64,000 nt of DNA, taken from assembly GCA_026874595.1 (NCBI GenBank), contig CM049314.1, positions 17,660,729 to 17,724,728 of the forward strand. Direction: 5' to 3'. The position numbers and the translations under genes were made by a program. Shown piece by piece: positions 25,241 to 35,616 of the stretch. Origin of the DNA: Sipunculus nudus (taxonomy: Eukaryota > Annelida > Sipuncula > Golfingiida > Sipunculidae). Within the stretch, counting starts at the first letter, position 1. Every line of letters starts with the position of its first letter. The notes below the pieces were generated by a model, which was not told where the DNA came from, did not search any database, and saw nothing but the letters and a program-made list of their open reading frames with translations.

Positions 25241-25450
25241 CTAGTATATCCAGTCACAAATTACATATACATATGTGCTACTGCATGCGTTTATTCAGAA
25301 CAACTACTGGGACCCGGAACTGATATAGGTATTACAACATCTATAGAAATACAGATAAAAAAATATTATGAAATTAATACGGCAGTTACTGATATCATTG
25401 TGTACAATTAAAGTTGTAATTTCATTATAATTATTGTTATTATTATTGTA

Positions 25451-26735
25451 TCACCGGACAAAGTCGGGGGTACTATGGTTTAAGCACGGTCCCGCCGCCG
25501 CCGATAAATCTTGTGAACGAGAAAACTAAGAAAATATTTCACGGATCTTTATCAAACTTGACATGTGTATAGATATATATCGGAGAACGAAGTCTATTCA
25601 AATTGGGCCTTTTCTAGGAGAGTGACCTTGACCATGAATAGGTCCATTTTTGGTGAAAATCATACAATTTCTTAAATATCTCAAGAAAGCTTGCTTGAAT
25701 TGGTCCAAAAATCAACTTGACGTAAGATCTTTGATAGCGTTGTCATGTTCCGGAAACTGGCGGCTCCACCTATTATCCTATTATACATTTTAATACCCCA
25801 TCATTGTCACAAGACAGTACTGTGAGCATCATAATTAAAACAAATGGTCAGATTTTATTTCATATTATGTATATGTATAGATATGGGTTATATGCATGGG
25901 ATGGGGGATATTTGAATTCGGGCCAAGATCTTTATTGATGAGAGAACGAAGCCTATTTAAAATGGGGGTCATGACCTTTACACGGAGAGTGACCCTGATC
26001 ATGAATATTTCAATATTTGGTGAAAATCACACAATATCTTAAATATCCCAAGATAGGATGCAATAATTGTTCAAAATTCAAGTTCACCGAAGATCTTGTA
26101 TAGCTTTGTCTTCTGCGGGAGACTGGTGGTTCCATCTATTGTCCTTTTCTTGTTTCCGCGCCTTTTGATACCCCCATCAATGGGCCATCATTGCCACTTG
26201 ACAGTACTGTGACCATTAAAAGTAAAAAACTAATGACAAGATGTCTATGATAGTATCCACATGATTAGATACGGGTTATAGGATGAAGTCACGACCTTGA
26301 ATATTTCCATATTGCGTGAAAAACAAACAAAAACATTGAGCTTGCTCTTTAAGGTCAGGTCGGCGTATAAAAAAGGATTTTTATTAACCCAATAACTTTT
26401 GAAGTTCTGCAACTGTTTCCTTCCAATTTGACACAAAAAATATTTCATTTATCTCGGATTTTTCAAGACTTCTGACCATGACCTTTGATTTCAAGTCCAA
26501 ACTGAAGAAAGAAGATTTGTGTCCATGCAATAACGTTTGAATAATTGTATATCTTTTCTTCAATTTTTGTCTCGAAGATGTCGTACAAGTTCAAACATTT
26601 GTGACCTTGACCCTTGTGGCCTCGTCCTTGTTAAGAGTTAGTACACTTGTATATGCTTCTGAAAGGGGTCCTACTTAAGCAGGGGCTACGCCTTATATGG
26701 GGATACTAGGGCATCTCCGAAGCCAGCAATATCTA

Positions 26736-26736
<1 letters not shown>
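25451..26736. mobile_element. Interspersed repeat with ~360-bp internal tandem units
   Basis: A unit containing GAGAACGAAGTCTATT, a nearby TGACC motif, GGTGAAAATCA and a CTGGCGGCTCCACC-like motif starts near 25560. It recurs 360 bp later (AGTCTATT at 25591 against GCCTATTT at 25951). A partial third unit lies at about 26265-26335. The right end carries GGGGATACTAGGGCATCTCC and closes GCAATATCTAG. The sequence style (repeated GTGACCTTGACC, AGGGGCTACGCC) matches repeats I associate with mollusc genomes. No coding frame. The proposed left boundary (TCACCGG) is uncertain. Confidence 0.65.
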
Positions 26737-26786
<50 letters not shown>

Positions 26787-26830
26787 GTAATTATTGTTGT
26801 AATTATTATTGTTATTATTAATGCTATTAT
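26737..26830. repeat. (TTA)n trinucleotide array
   Basis: About 50 bp of perfect TTA units decay into TTG/TTA variants. The array fills the gap between two transposon-like repeats. Confidence 0.95.
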
Positions 26831-26831
26831 T

Positions 26832-29469
26832 AGCTCAGCTGACTATAAGTCATCTGAGCTATAGTCGTGGTCCATTGTCCGTCGTCCGTCCGTCTGTCCG
26901 TCCGTCCGTCCGTAGACGTGGCACGTTTTGAAACCGTAAGACCTAGGAATCCAAAATTTGGCATAATGTTACATGTCCCCAAGATCTCCTACCAAGCCGA
27001 AAACTGGGTCTTTGCGACTTCGTTTCTTTGAGAAATTAAGGAAAACCTCATTAAAGAAAAAACTTTATTAAAAACCTATTTTCACACTTCAGGACTCCCT
27101 AAGATCAAAACTACTCATCTGTTTTTCCTCATATTTATCCTAAATATTCCCCTATATAGTTCCTATGTATATGCCAGAATTATGTCTGTATTGTATAATT
27201 TTTAAAAAGTTATCGGCCCAAACATAATGCATTGTGTAAAAAATCAGGGAAGATATTTGATCACTTAACACAAAACATGTCAAAGCTATGGACCTTTTTT
27301 CCAGTAATATAACTTTAATTAATCAGAATTAAATTGTATACCCAAAATTAGATCAAAATCTTTTAAATTTTTTGAAATATTAACAAAAATAAAAAATTGG
27401 TACCTTAAATTTTGTCGAACTTTGACCATGGCACGTTTTTTTCCTGTAAGTACTGTGGATTCAATCTTCACAGCATGATTTTGTTATCATTTTGTCTGTT
27501 AACACCAAAAATTTGAAACCCATTGATCAAAATCTGTAGATTTTATTCAAGTTTTCAAGCACCATGTAACATATTGTTTACATCAAGCTAGTGTTATGCA
27601 GTTTGCAAGAGCTCAGCTCCGGAGCTTCAGCTCTCAGTTCCTAAAGTTTGGCATACAATTAGATGTCTCCAAAATCCCCTACCATGCCAAGAATTTGGTC
27701 ATGCACTAGGACTTAATACCTTCGAGATATTAATGAAAAACTTCATTTTTCCATTAAAAACTCATTGTAACACTTCAAGACTGCCTAATATCAAAACCAC
27801 TGATCTGACTTTAATCATATATAATATACATATTTTTCTATACATTCTCTATGCACATGCCAGAAATGATGTCAGTATTGCGTAATTGTTTTAAGTTATG
27901 GGCCCAAACATAATGCACTTTGTAAAAAATCAAGAATATATTTACTCCCTTAACAAGAGGATTGCTGAAGCTAGAGATTTTTTGTCAGGGATGTAACATT
28001 ATTTTATCAAGATCCAATGGAATACCCAAAATTAGTTCTGAATTTTTCAAATTTTATAAGTTTTTAGTATAAATATAAAATTGGTACCTTAAATTTTCCC
28101 AAACTTTGACCATGGCACGTTTGTTTCCTGTGAGCACTGTTGATATAATTTTCATATCATGCACACATAAGGATTTCAGCTTTTTAGTTTAGAAAGCTGA
28201 AAGAAATTGGTCAAAAATTGTAGATTTTATTAATGTTTTTATGGGACCATGTCAGACCTTAGCTCTTCCTAGTCCCTCTTGAGTCACCTGTTGTTGACCT
28301 TGTTGACCTTTCATCAAATTATGCACGCTTGACGGGAGGCATACACTGGGGCAGCCAGGCAGCTTATGGCCAGCCACAGTTGATCAAGGTGTCCAACCCA
28401 ACCCATCTAGTAGTTTTAACTAACAACATAACAACAAACAATAAATTAATAAATTTTTATTGGTTTTTAATAACAAATTAAAGAAAAATGGAAAAGGAAT
28501 TTGTTAGTTGATAATAACAGGAAATTAACTTGCAGTTACTGATGATATAAGAATCTTGTATCGATTGATAGAATGTCACGTATTCCAAATAACACCATTC
28601 AGTCACTTATGGTATTTTTCAGTTCAATTTTAATGATAACAAAAATAAATCATATTATTCATTACTAATCATTAGGGATCATATGAAGGAAATTAATGGT
28701 AGACAAAGATGCAGTTGATAATATTAATCTAGATTCTTGCTGTGTCTAGTGTGTACATTGATGTGAAATTAGTCCAAAATGAATATATTACATTTTTTTT
28801 AAATATGAATAGAAGCCATTAAACCAGGTACTTATGATCATTATTTAAATGTGTGAATTTTGTATATTCTCGATTCTCAACATCATTGTTTGGTGAAAAC
28901 TGAATAAATACCAGACATGGTGCAAACACTTTGCAAATGCATTTGAATACGAATATGAATATGTACTCCATTATAAAATTTCTTGCATAAGAATGGGAAT
29001 TCAGGAAAAATGAAAGTATTTGAATACCAGTGCAAATACTTTCAAAATGTATTCATGAATGCATTCATGAATATATTCTTTGATATTATTTTAATAATCA
29101 TTTCAGTGTATTTTATTTTAAAAAATCATACGATTCTCTTATTTTTAATAAAAATTATATTTGGGACAATTTGTAATTATTTTTAATAAATAGTTAAACT
29201 CTTAATTATAATATATGTTCTGCTTATAAGTTATATGGCCAAGTCAAAATCTGTGTGACCATAGCACTCCATTTGGTAATAAATTAAATAAAATTTATCT
29301 TCTTCCCTGTCTCCTGAGATACTATCAAAATCATACATAAGCTAAACACCCACAACTCATAATACAGCTTATATTTATTTCCACATAAAACAAGCATGTG
29401 CCTCATTTCTAAATCATATTATTTTATCATATATAACAGCTGAGCGCCGTGACCCATGGGTCCCTTGTG
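26832..29469 (+). mobile_element. Hairpin-capped repeat family, copy 2 (dimer, both ends present)
   Basis: The left hairpin is at 26832-26860, with AGCTCAGCTGACT pairing AGTCATCTGAGCT. A GTCC-rich array follows (about 26877-26913), then GGCACGTTTTGAAACCGTAA. Two related bodies follow head to tail: CCAAAATTTGGCATA at 26951 and CTAAAGTTTGGCATA at 27641, an offset of 690 bp. Shared landmarks include an ACC.TGGCACGTTT.TTTCCTGT motif in both. The junction contains AGCTCAGCTCCGGAGCTTC, a possible remnant of a second left end. The right end (29437-29469) has the same CAGCTGAGCGCC, GACCCATGGGTC and CCTTGTG as copy 1. No coding frame. Confidence 0.85.
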
Positions 29470-29916
29470 ATGATAATAATAATATTAAGGTGAATACTTA
29501 AGATATTACATGTACAATACATATGTCTAATGACATAACTATTGAGTTATCTGGAATTATCATTACGTTTATACACTGGAAGATATAAAGGAATACCTCA
29601 CCTGAAACCTATATATCATCCCTGCGGGAAAGCTTGACGGGGCATCGTCGCAGGAGTAATCGTCATGACTACCGCCATCGTTAGCAAACACAAAAATAAT
29701 TAAATAACTGATACAAAGCACTCCGAAGGAAGCCAGATATACAGCTACCGGGCTGGGCGGCCATCTTGACGGCGTCTCCGTGCATGAAGGCGAAGTCCTT
29801 TCTAGGAATTTACGTGAATATGTCGTGTTTTACTCTGTCCGCGTATCTGTATCTATAAATCCTTTGTGGTGTCTTATAAGGACGATCACTTTGTGTATAT
29901 TATTGGAAGGCCCGTT
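29470..29916. other. Unique sequence with a YY1-like site
   Basis: GGCGGCCATCTTG at 29756-29768 is the reverse of CAAGATGGCCGCC, the consensus YY1 site. A plus-strand frame of 75 codons starts at 29780 but runs into the GC-rich repeat downstream. No gene recognised. Confidence 0.35.
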
Positions 29917-30016
29917 ACCGGAAGCGGATCCAGGGGAGGGGCTAAGGGGGTCCGGAACCCCCCCCCCCAACCCCCGACACCCTTTTTCAGACCCGAAACC
30001 TTTTTAAGGGTTACAG

Positions 30017-30020
<4 letters not shown>
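29917..30020. mobile_element. Fragment of a GCGGATCCAGG-type element
   Basis: Starts near GAAGCGGATCCAGGGGAGGG, contains a run of C (about 29961-29968 and neighbours), and has TTTTTCAGACCCGAAACC before an AT array. The GCGGATCCAGG tip is shared with the complete element at 33796-34007, so this is probably a one-ended or diverged copy. Confidence 0.55.

Positions 30021-30064
<44 letters not shown>
30021..30064. repeat. (AT)n array
   Basis: AT run of about 44 bp directly after the GGATCC-type fragment. Confidence 0.95.
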
Positions 30065-30068
<4 letters not shown>

Positions 30069-30914
30069 GCTTCATTATATACACAGATATATTTAAAGAA
30101 CAAATTTAATGCAGGTCTTTATGAGAGTATGTTTATGTAAAATGTAAATTAAATTTAAAAATGAAATAAACGAGATCATATTAATGGTTACATACTTAAC
30201 ATGAAGGTAACATTTAGAATAGCAATAGATAATTCAGATCGTGAAGAACAATTACAGTATAGTTATAGTATATCAGGTATAAGATTAGAAAACATATTTA
30301 TCATGAAATTGTAAAAAAAAAATAAAAATACGTTTCATAGCAAGATTTTGTGTCTCATGAAAATTCAGTAATCAAACCCGTTCGTGGTTAGTTGGCATGT
30401 ATAGGATATAGATATCGTGAGTGGCCTTTATGTTCGTTCTCACGGACCCGTTCCCGACATAGAAAGTCAGTGAACACGTTCAAATCCTGTTGTGGCGGGG
30501 TCCCTCCCCGGACCGCCAGGTATCCTGGGTGCTCCGCTCGGCCGGTCGGTCTGTAAGCGGAGCGCGGTCTTCATAGCCTTCATCCGGGCACTCGTTTCAC
30601 AAGAATGCACTTAGAGCAGAAAACCGGTGGCATAGCAGTAGTATTTTGATGTTCGCCGCTGTTTTCTTTCATTATTGTCACATACTGGGGCCACAATATT
30701 ATGTTATATTCACTGATGCGATCATTGATGTTTGTTGTTTGATCAGGGCCAACGGTATGCCCAACATGCCGCCCATGTATACAGGCTCAGCGGCCAGTGG
30801 GTGCACCTAATAATAACAGAACATTCGTTTTCTCTAAGACACAAAACAACACTTTGAATTAAGATATGCAAAATTGTGGACTCGTTTTATAACAATACAT
30901 TACTAGTTTTTTTA
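30065..30914. other. Unique sequence with GC-rich hairpins
   Basis: In the GC-rich part, TGGCGG (30493) can pair with CCGCCA (to about 30518). GCTCCGCT (30531-30538) is exactly complementary to AGCGGAGC (30556-30563) with a 17-nt loop. No RNA gene family recognised. Confidence 0.35.
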
Positions 30915-31735
30915 AGCTCAGCTGACTGTAAGTCATCTGAGGTACATGTATAGGTATGGCCCTTTGTCCGTCGTCCGTCCGTCCGTCTGGCCGTCCGATG
31001 GTCCGTTAGCAGGGCACAAATCGTAACCGCTGACCCTAGAAGCCTGTAACTAAAAATCTAGGGAGGTCTAAAAAATCTCCTTGGAAACCTGAAATTAAGT
31101 CACTGTGACCTATATCCTTCGAGATATGGGGCTTGTGAGTACCCCCCCCCCCCCCCCAAGGAATAAAAAATAAAGATACAAAACCTCCAATATCTTGATA
31201 ATTATTGCAAGGATCGTCATGAATCTTACCTTGAATATTAACCATGACTAGGTTTGTCAGTTCCAGAAAAGTGGTGGCGTCACCTGTATTTTTACTAATA
31301 TTTTTCAATTTTTTTACTAAAAAATGACAACAATCATGTCAGTTTCTCAGCTGTGATTGCACCTAGTGTCTTAAAAACTGGTGTGTTTATTGATCACAAG
31401 AGGATGCCCTATAGTAATCACCCTGTTTGTCCGTCTGTTCGTCTGTCTGTAAATCCCAAACTTTTCAAACTGCGCATTTAGCTGACTAACCGGTATGGGG
31501 AAGGCATAAATAAATTTTGGGTCACAAGATCAAATTAAGGTCAAAGTCACAGCGGCCCATCCATTCACAGATTAGTTTATGGATGATTATTCTGGTTTGG
31601 ATAGACAGATTGGCTTCAAACTTTATTTTTTTTATGGACCACCTTTAAAGTTAGAAACATTTTGATTTGCAGGGTCCAGAGGTCAAAGGTAAAGGTCACA
31701 GGAGCTACAACTTTAAAAAGATTGTGGATGCACTG
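30915..31735 (+). mobile_element. Hairpin-capped repeat family, copy 3 (subfamily II, 3' truncated)
   Basis: The left hairpin reads AGCTCAGCTGACTGTAAGTC then ATCTGAGGT. A TCCG-rich array follows at about 30966-31000, then GCAGGGCACAAATCGTAACC, shared with copy 4 but not with copies 1, 2 and 5. It has a 16-C run (31142-31157) and a second TCTG/TCCG-rich array at about 31425-31452. AGGTCA-type half-sites recur (GAGGTCAAAGGTAAAGGTCA near 31680). The body matches copy 4 up to AAAAAGATTGTGGAT, about 31730. The 3' palindrome is missing, so it looks truncated. Confidence 0.7.
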
Positions 31736-32988
31736 TTAATCAGCATTTCATGAGTGAAGTAGATTAGCGATCTGCAAAATTGTGATTCTTTGTTCGGTTA
31801 AGAAAGTTATCAAAATCATAACAGCACCAACGCCATCATGCATTTTGTAACGTGAAGCCACATGGCTGCGTTTAAGCTGAACGATAAACCAAGAAACGCT
31901 GCATGGTGAAGATTTAGTATTTCCGTGGATAATTTACTCAGATTATGTAACTGGTGACACAAATTACATTGCTCTAGGAAAAACGACCTACGTATGACGT
32001 ATTTGATGCAATAATTATTTTTCTCATATACGCACAAGCAGGCACAGATCCTTGGTCTTATTCATGAGTTTAAATGTTTGATAAGTTATAATTAAGGATT
32101 CGGCCATTCGTAACGATTATAATCTCTATGCATTGTGACTAATCTTCTTGGCTTTACGCCAGAATAAAAGTCAGTTCTATTAACAAAGGCTATATGCTCT
32201 CATATTTCTATTTGGAAAAAGAAATTTTATACAATTCTGTTACACGATTCTTCGGTTACATAATTAAATTACAATGACATACGTGACATATTTTAACATT
32301 GCTTACCTTGATAATTTAACGGTAATTTACAGTTTTATTGTAAATTAATGCATTTGTTAATTAATTATCAAATGACATTCAAGGCTGAGCAACCACTGAT
32401 ACGCATGAGTGAAGATAAAAGGATATTAACAAGATAATAAACAGCAAAATAAGGACTCCGGTTGAGAATCTGTCTTGAACAGATCGGATAAATTGACATA
32501 AAATGTTGGTAAATTTCAGGGGGAAGCTGCCTTGGTCCTGCCCGTGTAGAGTGACGTCATTACCTATGAGGGGTCAGAGGTTAAATAAGACTGGTAATAC
32601 AACGGGAAGTTTAATATACTTATATGTATATGCCGCCTCAGTGGGATAATGATCCACATGACGCATTTCCGGTGCAAGCGGCCCCTTGTGTGCACGGACA
32701 TTGAGCAGTGCGGAGACCTGTATCGATTAACCGCCGGAGGTAATGTTGCCGGGAGTCTAGATACAGAAAAAGAATTGTGACCGGTGTTTTACGGCTGTAT
32801 TGATAACGCGTTCGGTTGTATAACTCACATTGGATTGAACGATTAAATCCACCGCCGGCTGTATGTAACACGACCGTCCTCAATAGAATTCCCCCGGACT
32901 CCGCTCCGCGAAACGTGTTACAGTGGCCTTGTTTTTTTTATGCTCATAGAGTATACAGGGGAAAAAAACGAGCGATTAATAAACTTTC
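31736..32988. other. Unique sequence, no gene seen
   Basis: AT-rich to 32500, then more balanced. Minus-strand frames of 73 and 81 codons lack recognisable features. Confidence 0.4.
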
Positions 32989-33058
32989 CCTGCAGGAGCT
33001 AGACCAGGCGGTTAATGAGGCGGCCTGCAGGAGCTAGACTAGGCGGTTAATGAGGCGG
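32989..33058. repeat. 35-bp tandem duplication
   Basis: Two copies of a 35-bp unit beginning CCTGCAGGAGCTAGAC lie head to tail (32989-33023 and 33024-33058). They differ at one base (ACC against ACT), which points to a recent event. Confidence 0.95.
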
Positions 33059-33790
33059 CCGTAAATTGAGTTACAAGCGATTTAAATATAGTTTTATGCC
33101 GTCAAAGCCGTTCATTACAATACACACCGCCATGCGTGAATGAGGGAAGGAATGTGTCCGCCGCCAGGTATGTTTTATTCCGTCCATATATTAAAAACCA
33201 CACCGAGCCTCCCTGAATACAGACAACCAATAATGCAAAAGAAAGAGAATGCCAACGGAATATTCAGGCATGGTCGTGTTGTTGTATAACTATTTCTCCG
33301 TGTTGAGGGATATTGATTCCAAAGTAAAAGCGGCGTTGTGAAGTGTATAAATATAAGATTCCATAGATTTATTCCCGGGCCGCCATTGATTTGCCAACTC
33401 CTTAATAAGAGTACGAGTGTTTTATAGCCGTGTCCATCACTGTGCGGAGCCTCCGGTTGTCACATGTATGATGACGTCACTGCCCAATGTCTGTTTCGTT
33501 GTGTAATGATTCAAGTTATTTCTCTTGTGGTTGCGCATTCATTGCGTGCATCTTTCATTATTAACGTTGCAATAAGTGGTAAGGCTGCCCGAAAGACCCC
33601 TGAACGTATATATTTATGCCCTGCATTGGCCTTGATTTCAATTCGTCTTATCCTTATTGCTTCTTGAATTGTCCGTCTTTCTAATGAATATATTCAACGG
33701 TCATTTAGTTTGTAACTTCGACGTGTTTAGACAAACTGCCTGTCAAATATAAAAAAAAAGCTTCACGTGACACTGTGGATATTGTGGACT
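33059..33790. other. Unique sequence, no gene seen
   Basis: Moderately complex. A plus-strand frame of 67 codons at 33464 has a hydrophobic second half, but nothing supports it as a gene. Confidence 0.4.
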
Positions 33791-33795
33791 GAAAG

Positions 33796-34007
33796 CAGGG
33801 GCGGATCCAGGATTTAGGAAAAGGAGGAGTCCAACCCAGGAGGACCAATGACAAAACCTAAAAAAAGGTCCCCATCTCCGGAAAGAGGGTCCCGACCGCA
33901 AAAATAGGCCTGAAACTCTTAAAAAGGTTGCGACGGCTGAAAAAGGGGGTGGGGGGTGGGGATGGGGGGGTCTAGCGCCCTGGACCCTCCCCCTGGATCC
34001 GTTTCTG
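33796..34007. mobile_element. Short TIR element with CAGGGGCGGATCCAGG ends
   Basis: The left end reads CAGGGGCGGATCCAGG. The right end reads CCTGGATCCGTTTCTG, whose reverse complement is CAGAAACGGATCCAGG. Twelve of sixteen terminal bases pair, including the whole CGGATCCAGG core. GAAAG lies directly outside both ends (33791-33795 and 34008-34012), a possible 5-bp target-site duplication. The interior is purine-rich with AAAAAGG and GGTCCC motifs plus a poly-G part, and has no coding capacity. The CAGGGG tip recalls hAT-type ends, but hAT elements usually duplicate 8 bp, so the class stays open. Confidence 0.7.
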
Positions 34008-34069
34008 GAAAGTATAAGAATATATAAGTATTCCCAGTGGTTTTAGTTGTTACATATATTTCTTCCGGT

Positions 34070-34577
34070 GGTTATATATATAGCAACTATATACAAATGT
34101 ACGGGTAATCCTATCTCTACGCGTTGTCATAGTAACTACTCGTAATCCTGTCTCCCCGTGATCATATATATAGCAAATGTATATATGTAATCCTGTCTCC
34201 CCGTGATCATATATATAGCAAATGTATACATGTAATCCTGTCTCCCCGTGATCATATATATAGCAAATGTATACATGTAATCCTGTCTCCCCGTGATCAT
34301 ATATATAGCAAATGTATACATGTAATCCTGTCTCCCCGTGATCATATATTTAGCAAATGTATACATGTAATCCTGTCTCCCCGTGATCATATATTTAGCA
34401 AATGTATACATGTAATCCTGTCTCCCCATGATCATATATTTAGCAAATGTATACATGTAATCCTGTCTCCCCGTGATCATATATATAGCAAATGTATACA
34501 TGTAATCCTGTCTCCCCGTGATCATATATATAGCAAATGTATACATGTAATCCTGTCTCCCCGCAGTCATAAAAACT
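34070..34577. repeat. 45-bp satellite, about 10 units
   Basis: The unit starts TGTAATCCTGTCTCCCCGTG and continues ATCATATATATAGCAAATGT then ATACA. About ten units run from about 34142 to 34570, with degenerate units before 34142. Three consecutive units (34320-34450) carry ATATTTAG in place of ATATATAG. As 45 is a multiple of three, the minus strand is open for 144 codons as a 15-residue repeat (MITGRQDYMYTFAIY). No support for translation. Confidence 0.95.
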
Positions 34578-35469
34578 CATACGCCAAGCCTGCATGCATG
34601 AGTCCCCGCGGTCACTGGCTGATCATATATATACCCTTTATGTAAATAGAAAAAAAATCAGTGCAGCAGCAATGACTATCGTCGTCACAGCTTCGTGCAA
34701 ACGATTAAATAATAAAAATAAAACCGTTTGCAAACATACACACAATTAATTAATAAATGCTTAATTATTCCTCAAGAATTACCGCGATCTCACTGTTAGC
34801 CATGGCGAATTTAGTATATATGTGACTCTAAACACATTATTATAGCTGGCTAATATTTTAACATAGAGTTCATGATTTGTTACCAAATTATGACCAGACC
34901 GCTATTATTAGTCTATGTCAGAGGTTTTTCTTTGCGGTTAATGATTGTGTCCAGTCACTTAAAATCCATTGACTTGTGCGATTTGTGACAACTTGAGGAC
35001 CTTTTGAAAAAAAAAATATCACATTAAAGGAGAAATCACGCTTGAAAGCATGTGTTGAGTAAAGAAAGTATATTTGGCAATTCCGTGCTCATGAGCTTAA
35101 AGTTGTATTTATGTGTTTAGTTGATATATACAGAAACGTTTATACACGATGCGCTCGCTGTCCATGAATCTATTTTAGGAATCTATATTTCATACATCTG
35201 TTCCTTAAAGTTATAAATAACCACTTTGCTATCCGCCCATCGAGTCATTATTATATAATTATGCGTTTCCGGAAAACAGATAAAATATTAAATCAATAAT
35301 ATGTTTGCGGTAGATTATACCATCTTGTCACAAGTCAACCGTCATATTTATATATCCCATGAAGAACAAGGCATTGAATATAGGCCAGTCCTATATTTCA
35401 TTCTTCTGGGTTTTTCTGTTACGTGTGTTTATGAATTAAGAAACATTATGTGTGAATATGGTTCCAGTA
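34578..35469. other. Unique AT-rich sequence, no gene seen
   Basis: No repeat or gene boundary recognised. Confidence 0.4.
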
Positions 35470-35616
35470 AGGGCTGTATCAATATACCGGTATAACGATA
35501 AGCCACGTCACAAAGAAAAAAATGGAGCGTATCGTCAATACATATATATCGGGCACCGCTTTAAGTATATCGCAATACGTATTGTAGCTGAATGGGCCGA
35601 CCGATACTCAGCCCTA
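35470..35616 (-). mobile_element. Non-autonomous TIR element, short copy of the 4.9-kb family
   Basis: Begins AGGGCTGTATCAATATACCG and ends CGATACTCAGCCCTA, so the tips pair (AGGGCTG with CAGCCCT). Read on the minus strand it matches the element at 4935-5374 in two blocks: AATACGTATTGCGATATACT near one end and CGGTATATTGATACA at the other. It lacks about 300 bp present in the longer copy. AGTA or TAGTA-like words lie on both sides, but no clear 8-bp duplication is visible. Confidence 0.65.

Noticed and set aside
32816-33037. Frame ending LSLQELDQAVNEAACRS that looks helix-like
   Set aside because: The end falls in a 35-bp tandem duplication; the frame hits a stop in the second unit and nothing upstream supports an exon.
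34136-34570. Repeat protein MITGRQDYMYTFAIY x9
   Set aside because: Explained by a 45-bp satellite unit; no promoter, leader or flanking coding sequence seen. Kept only as an observation.
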